Shown: positions 40,009 to 49,239 of the stretch, piece by piece
Position numbering within the stretch: the stretch's first letter is position 1
Layout of the letters: each line of letters begins with the position of its first letter
Assembly: GCA_041659285.1 (NCBI GenBank)
Contig: JBAZYO010000015.1
Coordinates: 1-64,000 of the forward strand
Origin: Vicinamibacterales bacterium
Lineage (GTDB): Bacteria > Acidobacteriota > Vicinamibacteria > Vicinamibacterales > UBA2999
Reading direction: 5' to 3'
Length of the DNA stretch: 64,000 bases
Made by a program: the position numbers and the translations under genes
The notes under the pieces: model-generated
Database searches by the model: none
What the model was told of the DNA's origin: nothing
The model's input: the letters and a program-made list of their open reading frames with translations, nothing else

Positions 40009-40413
40009 TCAGACGGCGATGGCCTCGAGCGGCTCGGCCTGGGCCGCGATAACGGCCTGCGGTTCAACCAGAAAGCGAAGGGCGTAGCCGGACGGTGTTC
40101 CGGTGGAGCGCCGGCACGGCGCCACTCGCCAGACGGCGGAGAGCACGCGGCCCTCCCGTAGTCTCGAGGGCAGGGTCTCCACGCCGCGCGTCGAGCGCTC
40201 GATCTGCAGGTGGACCAGGCGGAAGAGCGGAATGGCCGCGCCCGCATCGCATTCCACGAACACCCCCGCCTCGCTGACGTCTCGCGTCACCACCGACGCG
40301 AAGCGGACCGCGCCCGAGGCGTCCTTCCAGATCAGCCGGGCCGGCAGTGCGATGGTCCGGCGTTCCGCCGACCGTTGGACGGTCCTTCCCGCCATGTTTC
40401 GTTTATCAGCCAC
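40009..40413 (-). CDS. PilZ-domain protein, 134 aa
   Basis: The c-di-GMP binding signature is present in part: ERRTIALPARLIW near the N-terminus (RxxxR region) and VVTRDVSEAGVFVE (D/NxSxxG). PilZ proteins bind cyclic di-GMP and modulate motility or polysaccharide export. The first 20 residues are basic; a second ATG at 40395 is possible. It converges on the MBL gene with no gap. Confidence 0.8.
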   Translation of the reverse strand: MADKRNMAGRTVQRSAERRTIALPARLIWKDASGAVRFASVVTRDVSEAGVFVECDAGAAIPLFRLVHLQIERSTRGVETLPSRLREGRVLSAVWRVAPCRRSTGTPSGYALRFLVEPQAVIAAQAEPLEAIAV

Positions 40414-40622
40414 GGGAAACTCCAGGGAAATTGATCACACGCGAAAAACAAGGGCTTGCAATGCACGGAATCACTCCAAGATCCACGCCGAATCTGTGCA
40501 GGTGGTCAGACTGTGGATGCTAGGCGGCTGATGGCGGCCAGTAACAGACTCTAGAGTGCCAAATGGCGCGAGTTGGGCAGTGAGGTGGTGGTTAGTAGGT
40601 ATCCACCTATGCGTGCGACTGG
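40414..40622. other. Intergenic region with small palindromes
   Basis: About 210 bp upstream of the PilZ gene and downstream of the sigma-54 activator (both minus strand). TGGCTACT (40620-40627) / AGTAGCCA (40629-40636) is an 8-bp inverted repeat that overlaps the activator's stop codon. I see no gene here and no convincing -24/-12 promoter. Confidence 0.45.
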
Positions 40623-43574
40623 CTACTTAGTAGCCACATCGGGACCGCCCTCGATGCCCAACCGGCGCAGCTTGAGGTACAGGCCACGACGGGTGAGGCC
40701 GAGGGCGCGGGCCGTCTCGGAGATGTTGCCGCGATGCCTGGACATCATCTCGCGAATCAGATCGCGTTCGATCTCGTCCACCACCGACGCCAGGGTCTGG
40801 CCGCCGCGGAGCGAGACGCGCGAGCCGCTCGCCGAGCCCGACTGCGGGGTCGTGGCCGCCGCCGTGAGGTCCGCCGACAGGTGTTCGGGGCCGATCGTGC
40901 TCGCGGGAGGGGCCATGGCCACGGCGCGCTGGATCTCGTTGCGCAGTTGCCGGACGTTGCCCGGCCACCAGTACTGCGCGAAGAGGTCCAGCACCTCGGG
41001 ACTCAACCGCATGTCGGGTTTGCCCAGCCGGTCCGACGCCTCGCGCAGGAAGAACGTCGTCAGGTGCGGAATCTCTTCCCGGCGCTGCCGCAGGGGCGGC
41101 ACGTGGATGCGGATCACACTCAGGCGGTAGTAGAGGTCTTCACGGAACTTGCCTTCGGCGACGCGCTGTTCGAGGTCGGCGTTGGTGGCGGCCAGCACGC
41201 GCACATCCACCGGCTGCGGGCGGTTCTCGCCGACGGGCATGATCTCGCCCTGTTCCAGGAAGCGGAGCAGCTTGGGCTGCACGTCGAGCGGCAAGTCGCC
41301 GACTTCGTCCAGGAAGAGGGTCCCGCCGGTGGCGGTGCGAATGAGGCCGGGTTGATCCGACACCGCGCCGGTGAACGATCCGCGCCGATGCCCGAACAAC
41401 TGGCTGTCGGCCAGCTCCCGGGTCGTGGTCGTGCAGTTGTAGGGCAGGAAGGTGGCGGCGTTGCGGGACGAGCCGACGTGGATGGCCCGCGCCACCAGTT
41501 CCTTGCCGGTGCCGCTCTCGCCGGTGATCAGCACGGTCAGGTCGTTGCCCTGCAGCCGCTGGATCTGATCGACCACGCGATGCATGGCGGCGCTGGCGCA
41601 GAGGAAGCCCGGCAGCAGCGGCTCGAGCGGCCGCTCGGTGGTGGAGTCGACCGCCGCGGTCGGCCGATCGCGGACGCCGCACAAGTCGAAGCCTTGCCGC
41701 GCCACGGCGGCCATCATGCGGACCCGGCGCAGCAACGGATGCCCGAGCGTGCGCGGCGTGGCAATCACCACGTGGCGAGGGCCATCGGGCTCGCGACCGA
41801 TGGCTTCGACGATCAGGCTGCCGCCGCCGTAAGTGGCGCCCTGCAGGGCGAGCTTGGCAATGGCGCGCGAGGCCTCGGCGTCGGCGCCGGCCTGCGCGAT
41901 CAGGCGCACGTCGCCGCCGGGCAACTCCGCGAACACCACCGTGACGTCGGCGGTGACCGCTTCGAGCAGCGTTGCTGCCAGCTCGCGCGCGAGCAGGTCG
42001 GGTAACACCGCCGCATCGACCAGGCGCCGCACCAGGGCATCGTCGGCGTCGGCCGGCGAGCCGACGTACTCGCCGGTGCCCGGAGGTTGCGCCGCGGCCA
42101 TGGCGGCCTGCACTTGTTCGAGGTCGCGCGTCGCGCCCAGCGACTGGAACACCTGCGCGGCGTACTGGTAATGGCGATCGGCGGTGGAGCGGGCGCCGGC
42201 CTTCGAGGCGAGGCGGGCGAGCGCCATCTGGCTGACCGCGGCCTGGTAGCGTTCGCCCACCAGCTCGAACACGCTCGAGCTCTGGGCGATGTCGTGATAC
42301 GCCTCGGTCGTGCGCGTCTGCCGCGCGCGCAGGTCGCCGCGCAGCCGCAGGAACTCGCCCCACGCGCCCGGCGTGGTCCGCGGATCCAGGCGCGACTCCA
42401 CCTGCGTCAGCCGGCGATCCGCCTCATCGACGCGCGCCGCGGAGAGCAAGGCCTCGGCGGCGATCAGCTCCGCTTCAATCGCTTCCGCGGGCGGGGCGTT
42501 GGTGGACTTGACGATTTCATCGGCGATGGCCAGCGCCTCATCCGGCTGGCCGCGCCGCGTGGCCAGGCGCGCGGTGATCACCCGCAGCGACCACTCGTAC
42601 CAACGGCTCGTGTTACGGCCGTAGGCGCCGTACGCTTCCGCGGCCTGGCGCAAGTACTCCGCGGCGTACTCGTAGTCGCCGCGCATCAGGGACATCTGCG
42701 CGAGCGTGTCGTAGACGGCGCCGGTGGTTTCGTGGAACTGCATCGCGCTGCGGACATCGAGCGCGCGGTGCAGGACGGTGTCGGCCCGATCCAGGTTGCC
42801 GACGCGCACGCAAATCTGGCCGAGCGTGGCGAGGGCCACCGACAGGCCGGGGCCCTGGCCGAGGCCTTCGTGCAGGTTCACCGCCCGTTCCGCCAGCGCC
42901 AGCGCCTGCTCGTAACGGTGCCGAATCAGCGCGACGCTCGCCTGGTTCCCATACACCGTGGCCAGCACATCGTCGGCCTGCAGCAGCGACGCCATGCGTT
43001 CCGCCTGCCGCAGGGCGGCATTGGCTTCGTCGTAGCGGCCGGTCTGCGCGAGCATCACCGCCGACAGTGAGTGCACCATCGCCAGGTGCCGCTTGTCTCC
43101 CGCCGCGTGCAGGGCGGCGGCGGCTTCGGCGATGTGCTCTCGCACAATCGCCATGTCGCCCACTTGCCGGTAGCACTGGCCCAGGTAGAAGTGGGCGAGG
43201 CCGATGGCGCGCGAATCGTGCGCGATCTCGGCCTGCTTGAGCGCGCGGTTGTGGAGGGCAATGGCCCGGGACTGTTCGCCACGGGCGAAGGCGACGCGGC
43301 CATGGAGCCGCCAGAGATTCGAGTGGAGGACCTGAGGCAGGTGCTCGCGAATCGTATCGGGGGAGCGGCCAAGCACGGTTCCGGCCTGTGCAAGGTCCCC
43401 CTGCAAGAGGTACGATTCAGCCAGCATGACCCTGACGGCCAACTCGTCATCCCGCGTGAGCGACGAGGGCGCGCGCAGCAGCGGCGCCAGCAACTCAATC
43501 GTGACCGCGGCCTGGCCGCGGTCGAGAGCGGAGGTGGCGCGAGCGATTACCGGTTGCAGCGCGGCATTAGCCAC
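40623..43574 (-). CDS. Sigma-54-dependent activator with N-terminal TPR array, 983 aa
   Basis: The N-terminal ~550 residues are TPR repeats (for example AIGLAHFYLGQCYRQVGDMA and SVALATLGQICVRVGNLDRAD). A ~150-residue linker domain follows. The AAA+ domain has Walker A GESGTGKE, the sigma-54 contact loop GSFTGA (Ser in place of the usual Ala) and Walker B GGTLFLDEVGDL. The C-terminus is a Fis-type HTH (GNISETARALGLTRRGLYLKLRRLGI). The chosen GTG 43574 lies before the first TPR; the frame is open to 43784 but would overlap the divergent PP2C gene. The TPR part probably senses a protein partner. Confidence 0.9.
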   Translation of the reverse strand: MANAALQPVIARATSALDRGQAAVTIELLAPLLRAPSSLTRDDELAVRVMLAESYLLQGDLAQAGTVLGRSPDTIREHLPQVLHSNLWRLHGRVAFARGEQSRAIALHNRALKQAEIAHDSRAIGLAHFYLGQCYRQVGDMAIVREHIAEAAAALHAAGDKRHLAMVHSLSAVMLAQTGRYDEANAALRQAERMASLLQADDVLATVYGNQASVALIRHRYEQALALAERAVNLHEGLGQGPGLSVALATLGQICVRVGNLDRADTVLHRALDVRSAMQFHETTGAVYDTLAQMSLMRGDYEYAAEYLRQAAEAYGAYGRNTSRWYEWSLRVITARLATRRGQPDEALAIADEIVKSTNAPPAEAIEAELIAAEALLSAARVDEADRRLTQVESRLDPRTTPGAWGEFLRLRGDLRARQTRTTEAYHDIAQSSSVFELVGERYQAAVSQMALARLASKAGARSTADRHYQYAAQVFQSLGATRDLEQVQAAMAAAQPPGTGEYVGSPADADDALVRRLVDAAVLPDLLARELAATLLEAVTADVTVVFAELPGGDVRLIAQAGADAEASRAIAKLALQGATYGGGSLIVEAIGREPDGPRHVVIATPRTLGHPLLRRVRMMAAVARQGFDLCGVRDRPTAAVDSTTERPLEPLLPGFLCASAAMHRVVDQIQRLQGNDLTVLITGESGTGKELVARAIHVGSSRNAATFLPYNCTTTTRELADSQLFGHRRGSFTGAVSDQPGLIRTATGGTLFLDEVGDLPLDVQPKLLRFLEQGEIMPVGENRPQPVDVRVLAATNADLEQRVAEGKFREDLYYRLSVIRIHVPPLRQRREEIPHLTTFFLREASDRLGKPDMRLSPEVLDLFAQYWWPGNVRQLRNEIQRAVAMAPPASTIGPEHLSADLTAAATTPQSGSASGSRVSLRGGQTLASVVDEIERDLIREMMSRHRGNISETARALGLTRRGLYLKLRRLGIEGGPDVATK

Positions 43575-43604
43575 GGCGCCGAGTATACCAAGTATCCAGC
43601 CGCA

Positions 43605-43610
43605 TATAAT
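43605..43610 (+). promoter_or_regulatory. Consensus -10 element for PP2C operon
   Basis: TATAAT lies 12 bp before ATG 43623, so the transcript would have a leader of only about 6 nt and no ribosome binding site is seen. The 48-bp space to the divergent activator start is shared. Confidence 0.45.
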
Positions 43611-43622
43611 CCTCTCAGTAAT

Positions 43623-44375
43623 ATGGAGTTGACCGTCGGCAGCCGGACCGACACGGGTCCGCGCAAAATGAACCAGGATCGCCTCGGATGGTGGCCGGAG
43701 CTCGGCCTGTTCGTGGTGGCCGATGGCATGGGCGGCCACAACGCCGGTGAAGTGGCGTCGAACATGGCGGTGGAGGCCATCCACAAGTTCATTGCCGACA
43801 GCGCCAACGGCAGCGACATCACGTGGCCGTTCGGCCTCGAGGTCGCGAAGTCAATCGACGTGAACCGCCTCACGACCGCCGTGCGCCTTGCCAACCGCAA
43901 GGTCTATTCCGAGGGCACGCGCCACGCCGAGTTGAGCGGCATGGGAACCACGGTGGTGGCGGCGTTGGTGAGCGGCGATCGGGTGGCCATGGCCAGCGTC
44001 GGCGACAGCCGGATCTACCGGCTGCGTGATGGCAGCCTCGAGCAGTTGACGAAAGACGACACCTGGCTCGCCTCCGTGCTGGGGGCGCAGGAGGCCGATG
44101 CCGCGGACCCGGCGCATCCGCTGCGGCACGTGCTGACGAGCGTGGTCGGCACGCGCGACGATGTGAAACCCGGCGAGCGGGAAGAGCAGCTGGTGTCCGG
44201 TGACACGTTCGTGCTGTGCTCGGACGGCGTGCACGGCCGCCTCGACAGCGCGTCGATCGCCGAGGTCCTGCAGGGCGCCTCGTCCGCTCCCGATCAGGCC
44301 TCGCGCCTCGTCGATGCCGCGCTGACGCGTGGCACTTCCGACAACGCCACCGCCCTCGTCATTTCGATTTCCTGA
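43623..44375 (+). CDS. PP2C-type serine/threonine phosphatase
   Basis: 250 aa, single domain. All PP2C motifs are present: PRKMNQDRLG, VVADGMGGHNAGE, GMGTTVVAALV, VGDSRIYRLRDG, DTFVLCSDGVHG and GTSDNATALVISI. The Asp residues would bind two or three Mn/Mg ions. Resembles Stp/PrpC phosphatases that counter Hanks-type kinases; no kinase is in the window. The stop overlaps the next ATG by one base. Confidence 0.93.
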   Translation: MELTVGSRTDTGPRKMNQDRLGWWPELGLFVVADGMGGHNAGEVASNMAVEAIHKFIADSANGSDITWPFGLEVAKSIDVNRLTTAVRLANRKVYSEGTRHAELSGMGTTVVAALVSGDRVAMASVGDSRIYRLRDGSLEQLTKDDTWLASVLGAQEADAADPAHPLRHVLTSVVGTRDDVKPGEREEQLVSGDTFVLCSDGVHGRLDSASIAEVLQGASSAPDQASRLVDAALTRGTSDNATALVISIS

Positions 44376-45079
44376 TGCGTAGGTCCTTTGTCCTGATCGC
44401 CGTGATATGCCTCGTGGTGTCGGCGTGCCACCGCGAGGCGCCGGCCCCGTTCGCGCCGGCGGCGGGCTCGCCGCCGCCGGCCGCGGCGCCCGCGCCGGTC
44501 GCGCAAGGGGCCCGCCCGCGCATCGTGTTCCTGGGCGACAGCCTCACGGCGGGCCTTGGCCTCGACGCCGATCAGAGTTTCCCGGCGCTGATCGAGAAGC
44601 GGCTGGCGAGCGACGGCCTCAACTACGAAGTCGTCAACGCCGGCGTGTCGGGCGACACCTCGGCGGGCGGCCTGCGGCGTGTCGAGTGGTCGCTCGATGG
44701 CGACGTCAAGGTGCTGGTCGTCGCGCTGGGCGCCAACGACGGGCTGCGCGGGCTGGCGCCGGCGGAGCTGAAGCGGAACCTGGCCGGGGTGCTGGACCGG
44801 GCCGCGGCGCGGGGTGTCACCGTGATCCTGGCCGGCATGGAAGCGCCGCCCAATTTCGGCGCCGACTACACGCGGCAATTTCGCAGCGTCTATACCGATC
44901 TCGCCCAGACTTACCGGGTGCGGTTCGTGCCGTTCCTGCTGCAGGGCGTGGCCGGTGACGCGGCCCTCAACCAGGCGGACGGCATTCACCCCAACGCGCG
45001 CGGCGCGCAGATGGTCGCGGACCTGTTGTGGGCGGAACTGAAGCCGGTGCTCGCGCGTCCAACTCCGGGAACTCGATGA
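44375..45079 (+). CDS. tesA: GDSL/SGNH esterase lipoprotein (TesA-like)
   Basis: 234 aa. MRRSFVLIAVICLVVSACHRE is a lipoprotein signal (lipobox VSAC), followed by a Pro/Ala linker. The SGNH blocks are complete: IVFLGDSLTAGLG (Ser), GVSGDTSAGG (Gly), ALGANDGLRG (Asn) and DGIHPNARG (Asp-His). It is TesA/arylesterase-like and periplasmic. It is followed by YbbA- and YbbP-like genes with ATGA overlaps, matching the tesA-ybbA-ybbP arrangement known in enterobacteria. Confidence 0.88.
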   Translation: MRRSFVLIAVICLVVSACHREAPAPFAPAAGSPPPAAAPAPVAQGARPRIVFLGDSLTAGLGLDADQSFPALIEKRLASDGLNYEVVNAGVSGDTSAGGLRRVEWSLDGDVKVLVVALGANDGLRGLAPAELKRNLAGVLDRAAARGVTVILAGMEAPPNFGADYTRQFRSVYTDLAQTYRVRFVPFLLQGVAGDAALNQADGIHPNARGAQMVADLLWAELKPVLARPTPGTR

Positions 45080-45792
45080 TCCAACTTCGCGGCGTGAGCA
45101 AGACGGTCCAGAGCGGCGGGCAGCCCCTCACCATTCTCCATCCGCTCGACCTCGACGTGCCGGACGGGCAGTGCCTGGCCGTTGTCGGGCCGTCGGGCAG
45201 CGGCAAGTCCACGCTGCTCGGGCTGATCGCCGGGCTCGACTCGGCGTCCACCGGCACCATCGCGATTGCCGGGACCGAGATCACCAGCCTCAACGAAGAC
45301 GCGCTGGCGCGGCTGCGTGGCGAGAAGATTGGTTTCGTGTTCCAGTTCTTTCACCTGGTGCCGTCGCTGACCGCGTTCGAGAACATCCAGGTCCCCATGG
45401 AGATCGCCGGCCGCCGCGACGCGGCGGCGCGGGCGCAGGCCCTGCTCGACGAAGTGGGGCTGCACGACCGCGGCCACCATTACCCGGCGCAGTTGTCGGG
45501 TGGCGAACAGCAGCGCATTGCGATTGCGCGGGCGCTGGCGAACGATCCGCCGCTGATTCTGGCCGATGAGCCGACCGGCAACCTCGACAGCTCGAATGGC
45601 CGCCACATCCTCGACCTGTTGTTGCAGGTGCGCCGCTCGCGCCGCGTCACGCTGGTGATGGTGACGCACGACGCGTCGGTCGCCGCGGTGGCGGACGCCC
45701 GGCTGGTGCTGCGCGACGGCCGGCCGGTGGTGAGCGAGCGCGAGCGCGGCGAATCAGCCGTGATGAGCCCGCTCGGGCGAGTCGAACCATGA
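45076..45792 (+). CDS. ybbA: ABC transporter ATPase, YbbA/LolD/MacB type
   Basis: 238 aa. Walker A GPSGSGKST, Q-loop VFQFFHLVPSLTAFENI, signature LSGGEQQRIAIARAL, Walker B LILADEPTGNLDSS and switch TLVMVTHD. Belongs to the family that powers FtsX-like permeases. ATG 45076 overlaps the esterase stop; its own stop overlaps the permease start. A longer frame to 45028 is ignored because of this coupling. Confidence 0.92.
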   Translation: MIQLRGVSKTVQSGGQPLTILHPLDLDVPDGQCLAVVGPSGSGKSTLLGLIAGLDSASTGTIAIAGTEITSLNEDALARLRGEKIGFVFQFFHLVPSLTAFENIQVPMEIAGRRDAAARAQALLDEVGLHDRGHHYPAQLSGGEQQRIAIARALANDPPLILADEPTGNLDSSNGRHILDLLLQVRRSRRVTLVMVTHDASVAAVADARLVLRDGRPVVSERERGESAVMSPLGRVEP

Positions 45793-48323
45793 GGTTCGTG
45801 CTGTACATGGCGGCGCGCGAAATGCGGGCGTCGTGGCAGCGGCTGTTGGTCTTCTTCGTGTGCATCGCCGTCGGCGTGGGCGCCATCGTCGCCTTGCGGT
45901 CGGTCATCCAGAGCGTCCGCGACACCTTTGCCGGCGAGGCCAGGTCGTTAATCACCGCCGACGCCATCATCACCAGCAACCAGCCGATCAAGCCGGAGCT
46001 GGCGGCGAAGATCGCGGACCGGCTGAAGGCCGCCGGCGCCGAGAGCATCCGCTCGGTTGAACTGGCCACCATGGCGCGGGCCGCGGATCGCGCCGACGGG
46101 CGCGCGCGCATGGTGGAATTGCGCGCCGTCGAAGCCGGGTTCCCGTATTACGGCGCGATGCGTCTGGCCGGCGCCACTCCGTACCATCACGACCTGCTGC
46201 GAGGGTTCGGCGTGCTCGTGCGTCCCGAGCTGCTGGTGCAGCTGGGGGTCGCGGTCGGTGACGACCTCGCCATTGGTTCGCAGCGCTTCACGATCCGCGG
46301 CGTGATTGAGGGCGAGCCGGGACGGCGCCTGGGCGCGTTCAGCCTGGGCCCCCGGGTGTTCGTCGATCTCGCGGACCTCGAGAAGACCGGCCTGGTGAGG
46401 TTCGGCAGCCGGTCCACCACGCAGCTGTTAGTGCGGGTGCCGGACGCGCAGCTGGATCCGTTGATCCGCGGCCTGCGCGCCGACTTCACCAATCAGTTCG
46501 CGCGCGTGCGGTCGTACCAGGCCACCGAAGACGACATCGGCGAAGACTTCGCGCGGGCGGAAAACTACCTGAGCCTGGTCGGACTCGTGATCGTCATCCT
46601 CGGCGGCATCGGCGTGTCGAGCGTGACGCGGGTGTTCGTGCAGCAGAAGATGAAGAGCATCGCCGTGCTCAAGTGCGTGGGCGCCCGCTCGGCGCAACTG
46701 CTCGCGGTGTATGTCGCGCAAGTCCTGATGCTGGGATTGGCCGGGAGCCTGCTGGGCGTGGGCCTCGCCGCGGCGGCCATGCGCGCCATCCCGTCGTTAC
46801 TGGCCGGCACCACGCCCGGCGTGGACATCAGCTACGCGCTCACGCTGCCGGCCGTGGCACAGGGCCTCGGGATCGGCATGCTGGTGTCGCTGTTGTTCTC
46901 CCTGGTCCCGCTGCTCGAAGTGCGTCACGTGAAGCCGTCGCTGCTGTTGCGCGATGAGCCGCGCCGCCGGCGGCCCGACGCCGTCCAGATCGGGGTCAGC
47001 CTCTTCGTGGTGGCAGCCCTGGTCTCGCTCACGGTGTGGCAGGCCGGGAACTGGCGGGTGGGCCTGGTCGTGGCGGCCGGGTTCGCGGTGACCGCGCTGG
47101 TCCTGCACCTGGCGGGCATTCTGATGATCAAGGCGACTGCGCCGCTGGCCCGATCGCGATGGTTCGCGCTGCGCCACGCGGTGCTGCAACTGAGCCGCCC
47201 GGGCAGCCAGATGCGGATCGTCCTGCTGGCGGTCGGGCTCGGCAGCTTCTTCATCATCGGCGTGCGGTCGCTCCAGACCAACCTGGTGGACCAGTTCGCG
47301 GTGAACGTGTCGGCGGACTCGCCGGACATGTTCCTGCTCGACGTCCAGAGCGATCAGGTCGACAGCGTGCGCCGGGCGATTGCCGCCAACCAGGCGCCGT
47401 CGGCGGCGCCGGCGCGGCTGTTGCCGGTGCTGCGCGCGCGCATCGTCGGCGTCGAGGGGCGCGAACTCAACCTCGAAAACTACGAGGACGTGCGCGGCCG
47501 GGGATCGCTCGCTCGTGAGTACACGATTACCTATCGCCAGGCGCTCGAGCCGAACGAACGGATCGTCGCCGGGCAGTTGTGGGACCCGACGCCTTCGGAT
47601 GCCGGCGAGGTGTCGGTCGAGCAGTTCATCAGCGAGCAGTTCAAGATCAACCTGGGCGACACCATCCGGTTCGACGTGCTCGGCCGGGTCATCCCGGCCC
47701 GCGTTACCAGCGTGCGGCTGGTGGAGTGGTCCGACAGCCGCGCCGGCGGCTTCATGTTCGTGTTCCGGCCTGGCGTGCTGGAGAAGGCGCCGCACAGCTT
47801 CATCGGCTTCCTGCGCGGGCCGCAGGACGCCGGCGCCCGCGCCCGGCTGCAGTCGGCGCTGGTCGAGGCGGCGCCCAACGTCTCGGTGATCGACGGCCGC
47901 GAGATCCTGGACACCATCAAGTCGGTTGTCGACAACGTGACGCTGGCCGTGACCGTGGTCGGCACGCTGGTGGTGGTCAGCGGCCTGCTCATCCTCATTG
48001 GCGCCGTCGCCATGACCAAGTTCCGGCGGGTCTACGAGGCCGCGATTTTCAAGACCCTCGGTGCGACCCGCCAGCTGATTGCCACGGTGCTGGTCCTCGA
48101 GTACGGACTGCTGGGCCTGCTGGCGGGCGGCATCGGCGCCGGCGGCGCGATTGGCTTGTCATGGGCGGTCAGCCGTTACGCCCTCGACATCCCGTTCCGC
48201 CCCTTGCTCGGCATGAGCGCGATTGGCGTCGCGGTCACCGCCGTCCTGGTCGCCGCCATCGGCGTGATCTCCAGCTGGGAAGTCCTGCAGCGCAAGCCGC
48301 TCGCCACGCTCCGCGCGGAATAG
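45789..48323 (+). CDS. ybbP: FtsX-like ABC permease, YbbP type, 844 aa
   Basis: N-terminal helix (LLVFFVCIAVGVGAIVALRSVI), a large periplasmic domain, three helices with the FtsX core (IVILGGIGVSSVTRVFVQQKMKSIAVLKCVGA), a central pair, a second periplasmic domain, and a final FtsX core (VVVSGLLILIGAVAMTKFRRVYEAAIFKTLGAT). This two-FtsX-domain layout and length are typical of YbbP. With the ATPase it forms a mechanotransmission-type exporter, likely handling lipid or envelope substrates. Confidence 0.92.
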   Translation: MRFVLYMAAREMRASWQRLLVFFVCIAVGVGAIVALRSVIQSVRDTFAGEARSLITADAIITSNQPIKPELAAKIADRLKAAGAESIRSVELATMARAADRADGRARMVELRAVEAGFPYYGAMRLAGATPYHHDLLRGFGVLVRPELLVQLGVAVGDDLAIGSQRFTIRGVIEGEPGRRLGAFSLGPRVFVDLADLEKTGLVRFGSRSTTQLLVRVPDAQLDPLIRGLRADFTNQFARVRSYQATEDDIGEDFARAENYLSLVGLVIVILGGIGVSSVTRVFVQQKMKSIAVLKCVGARSAQLLAVYVAQVLMLGLAGSLLGVGLAAAAMRAIPSLLAGTTPGVDISYALTLPAVAQGLGIGMLVSLLFSLVPLLEVRHVKPSLLLRDEPRRRRPDAVQIGVSLFVVAALVSLTVWQAGNWRVGLVVAAGFAVTALVLHLAGILMIKATAPLARSRWFALRHAVLQLSRPGSQMRIVLLAVGLGSFFIIGVRSLQTNLVDQFAVNVSADSPDMFLLDVQSDQVDSVRRAIAANQAPSAAPARLLPVLRARIVGVEGRELNLENYEDVRGRGSLAREYTITYRQALEPNERIVAGQLWDPTPSDAGEVSVEQFISEQFKINLGDTIRFDVLGRVIPARVTSVRLVEWSDSRAGGFMFVFRPGVLEKAPHSFIGFLRGPQDAGARARLQSALVEAAPNVSVIDGREILDTIKSVVDNVTLAVTVVGTLVVVSGLLILIGAVAMTKFRRVYEAAIFKTLGATRQLIATVLVLEYGLLGLLAGGIGAGGAIGLSWAVSRYALDIPFRPLLGMSAIGVAVTAVLVAAIGVISSWEVLQRKPLATLRAE

Positions 48324-48415
48324 ATGTCGCGGCGCCGTGGCACTCCGGCCCGATTATTTTGGTAAGATGAAGTGTTAGCGCCACGTCTGGCGGGCGCAGT
48401 GGGAGTGCGAACTCA

Positions 48416-48754
48416 ATGAACGTTTCGGACTACAAGGATGCCCTGCTGAAGAAGCGGGCCGAGCTCGTCGAAACCGCGGGCCCGGTTTCGCTCCAGAACT
48501 CAATGGAGCACAATAACGGCCGCCAGGGAGACATGGCCGACCAGGCGTCTGGCAACAACGAGGTGCATATCCATTTGCGCCTCAAGCAGACCGATGCGAA
48601 GATCCTGCAGGCCATCGACGAGGCGCTGGTGCGCATCGAAAAGGGGGCCTTCGGCCTGTGCCGCGACTGCGGCGATCCGATTGCCGAGGCACGGCTGAAC
48701 GCAATTCCCTGGACGCGGGTGTGCATCACCTGCAAAGAGAAGCAAAAAGCGTGA
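48416..48754 (+). CDS. TraR/DksA-type zinc-finger protein, 112 aa
   Basis: Coiled-coil N-terminus (MNVSDYKDALLKKRAELVETAG) and a C4 zinc finger CRDCGDPIAEARLNAIPWTRVCITC with preceding LVRIEKGAFGLC, the DksA C-terminal signature. Acts on RNA polymerase through the secondary channel, tuning transcription in stress. Shorter than E. coli DksA (151 aa), so closer to TraR/YbiI-sized members. The last 4 bp overlap the next gene (GTGA). Confidence 0.88.
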   Translation: MNVSDYKDALLKKRAELVETAGPVSLQNSMEHNNGRQGDMADQASGNNEVHIHLRLKQTDAKILQAIDEALVRIEKGAFGLCRDCGDPIAEARLNAIPWTRVCITCKEKQKA

Positions 48755-49239
48755 GCACCACTTCCAACCTCGCTGACCTGATCCGGGACTTCCTGTTGGA
48801 ACGCACGGCCATCCTGATGCGCCATGAGGACGTGGCCCAGCAGATCCCGGATTACGACATCAACAACGCCTACCAGTACATCGTGGCGCGCGAGCAGACG
48901 CACCTGTCCTGGTTGCAGCACGCGCTGCTGGACCTGGGCGCCCCCCTCCCGTCGGATCCGCCCCGCCAGCCGCTGGCCGTCGGCAAGGGCGAGGCCTGGA
49001 AGGCGCTGGCCGCGGACGATGCCCGCACCAACGCGCAGTTCGTGGAGAAGTGGCGCCCAAAGGTCGAAACCGTGGCGCACGCCCGCCACAAGGGCATGCT
49101 GAAGGTGGTGCTCGGCGAGATGCTCGAGCACAAGCGCCTGTTCGACCAGGCCGCGGCCGGCCGCAAGGACCTGATCGGCACCTCGCTCGCCATCAACGAC
49201 CATACCGGCGTTGTCATGAGCGCCCGCTGGACGGAGTAG
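48751..49239 (+). CDS. Ferritin-like-superfamily protein, 162 aa
   Basis: GTG in a 4-bp overlap with the DksA-like gene. Helical; two Glu/His-bearing helices, YIVAREQTHLSWLQHALLDLG and LKVVLGEMLEHKRLFDQAAAG, match the ExxH pattern of ferritin-like di-iron proteins. The first helix (LLERTAILMRHEDVAQQI) would supply another ligand. Iron binding and function are not proven. Its end overlaps the probable HPPK start. Confidence 0.65.
   Translation: MSTTSNLADLIRDFLLERTAILMRHEDVAQQIPDYDINNAYQYIVAREQTHLSWLQHALLDLGAPLPSDPPRQPLAVGKGEAWKALAADDARTNAQFVEKWRPKVETVAHARHKGMLKVVLGEMLEHKRLFDQAAAGRKDLIGTSLAINDHTGVVMSARWTE

Noticed and set aside
40440..40480. Sigma-54 promoter (GG-N10-GC) near the PilZ gene
   Set aside because: Only isolated GG/GC pairs occur; the wider TGGCAC...TTGC consensus is not met on either strand.
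40734..42005. Long plus-strand frame antisense to the sigma-54 activator
   Set aside because: The minus-strand frame has Walker and Fis motifs; the plus frame has none and is Arg/Gly-rich.
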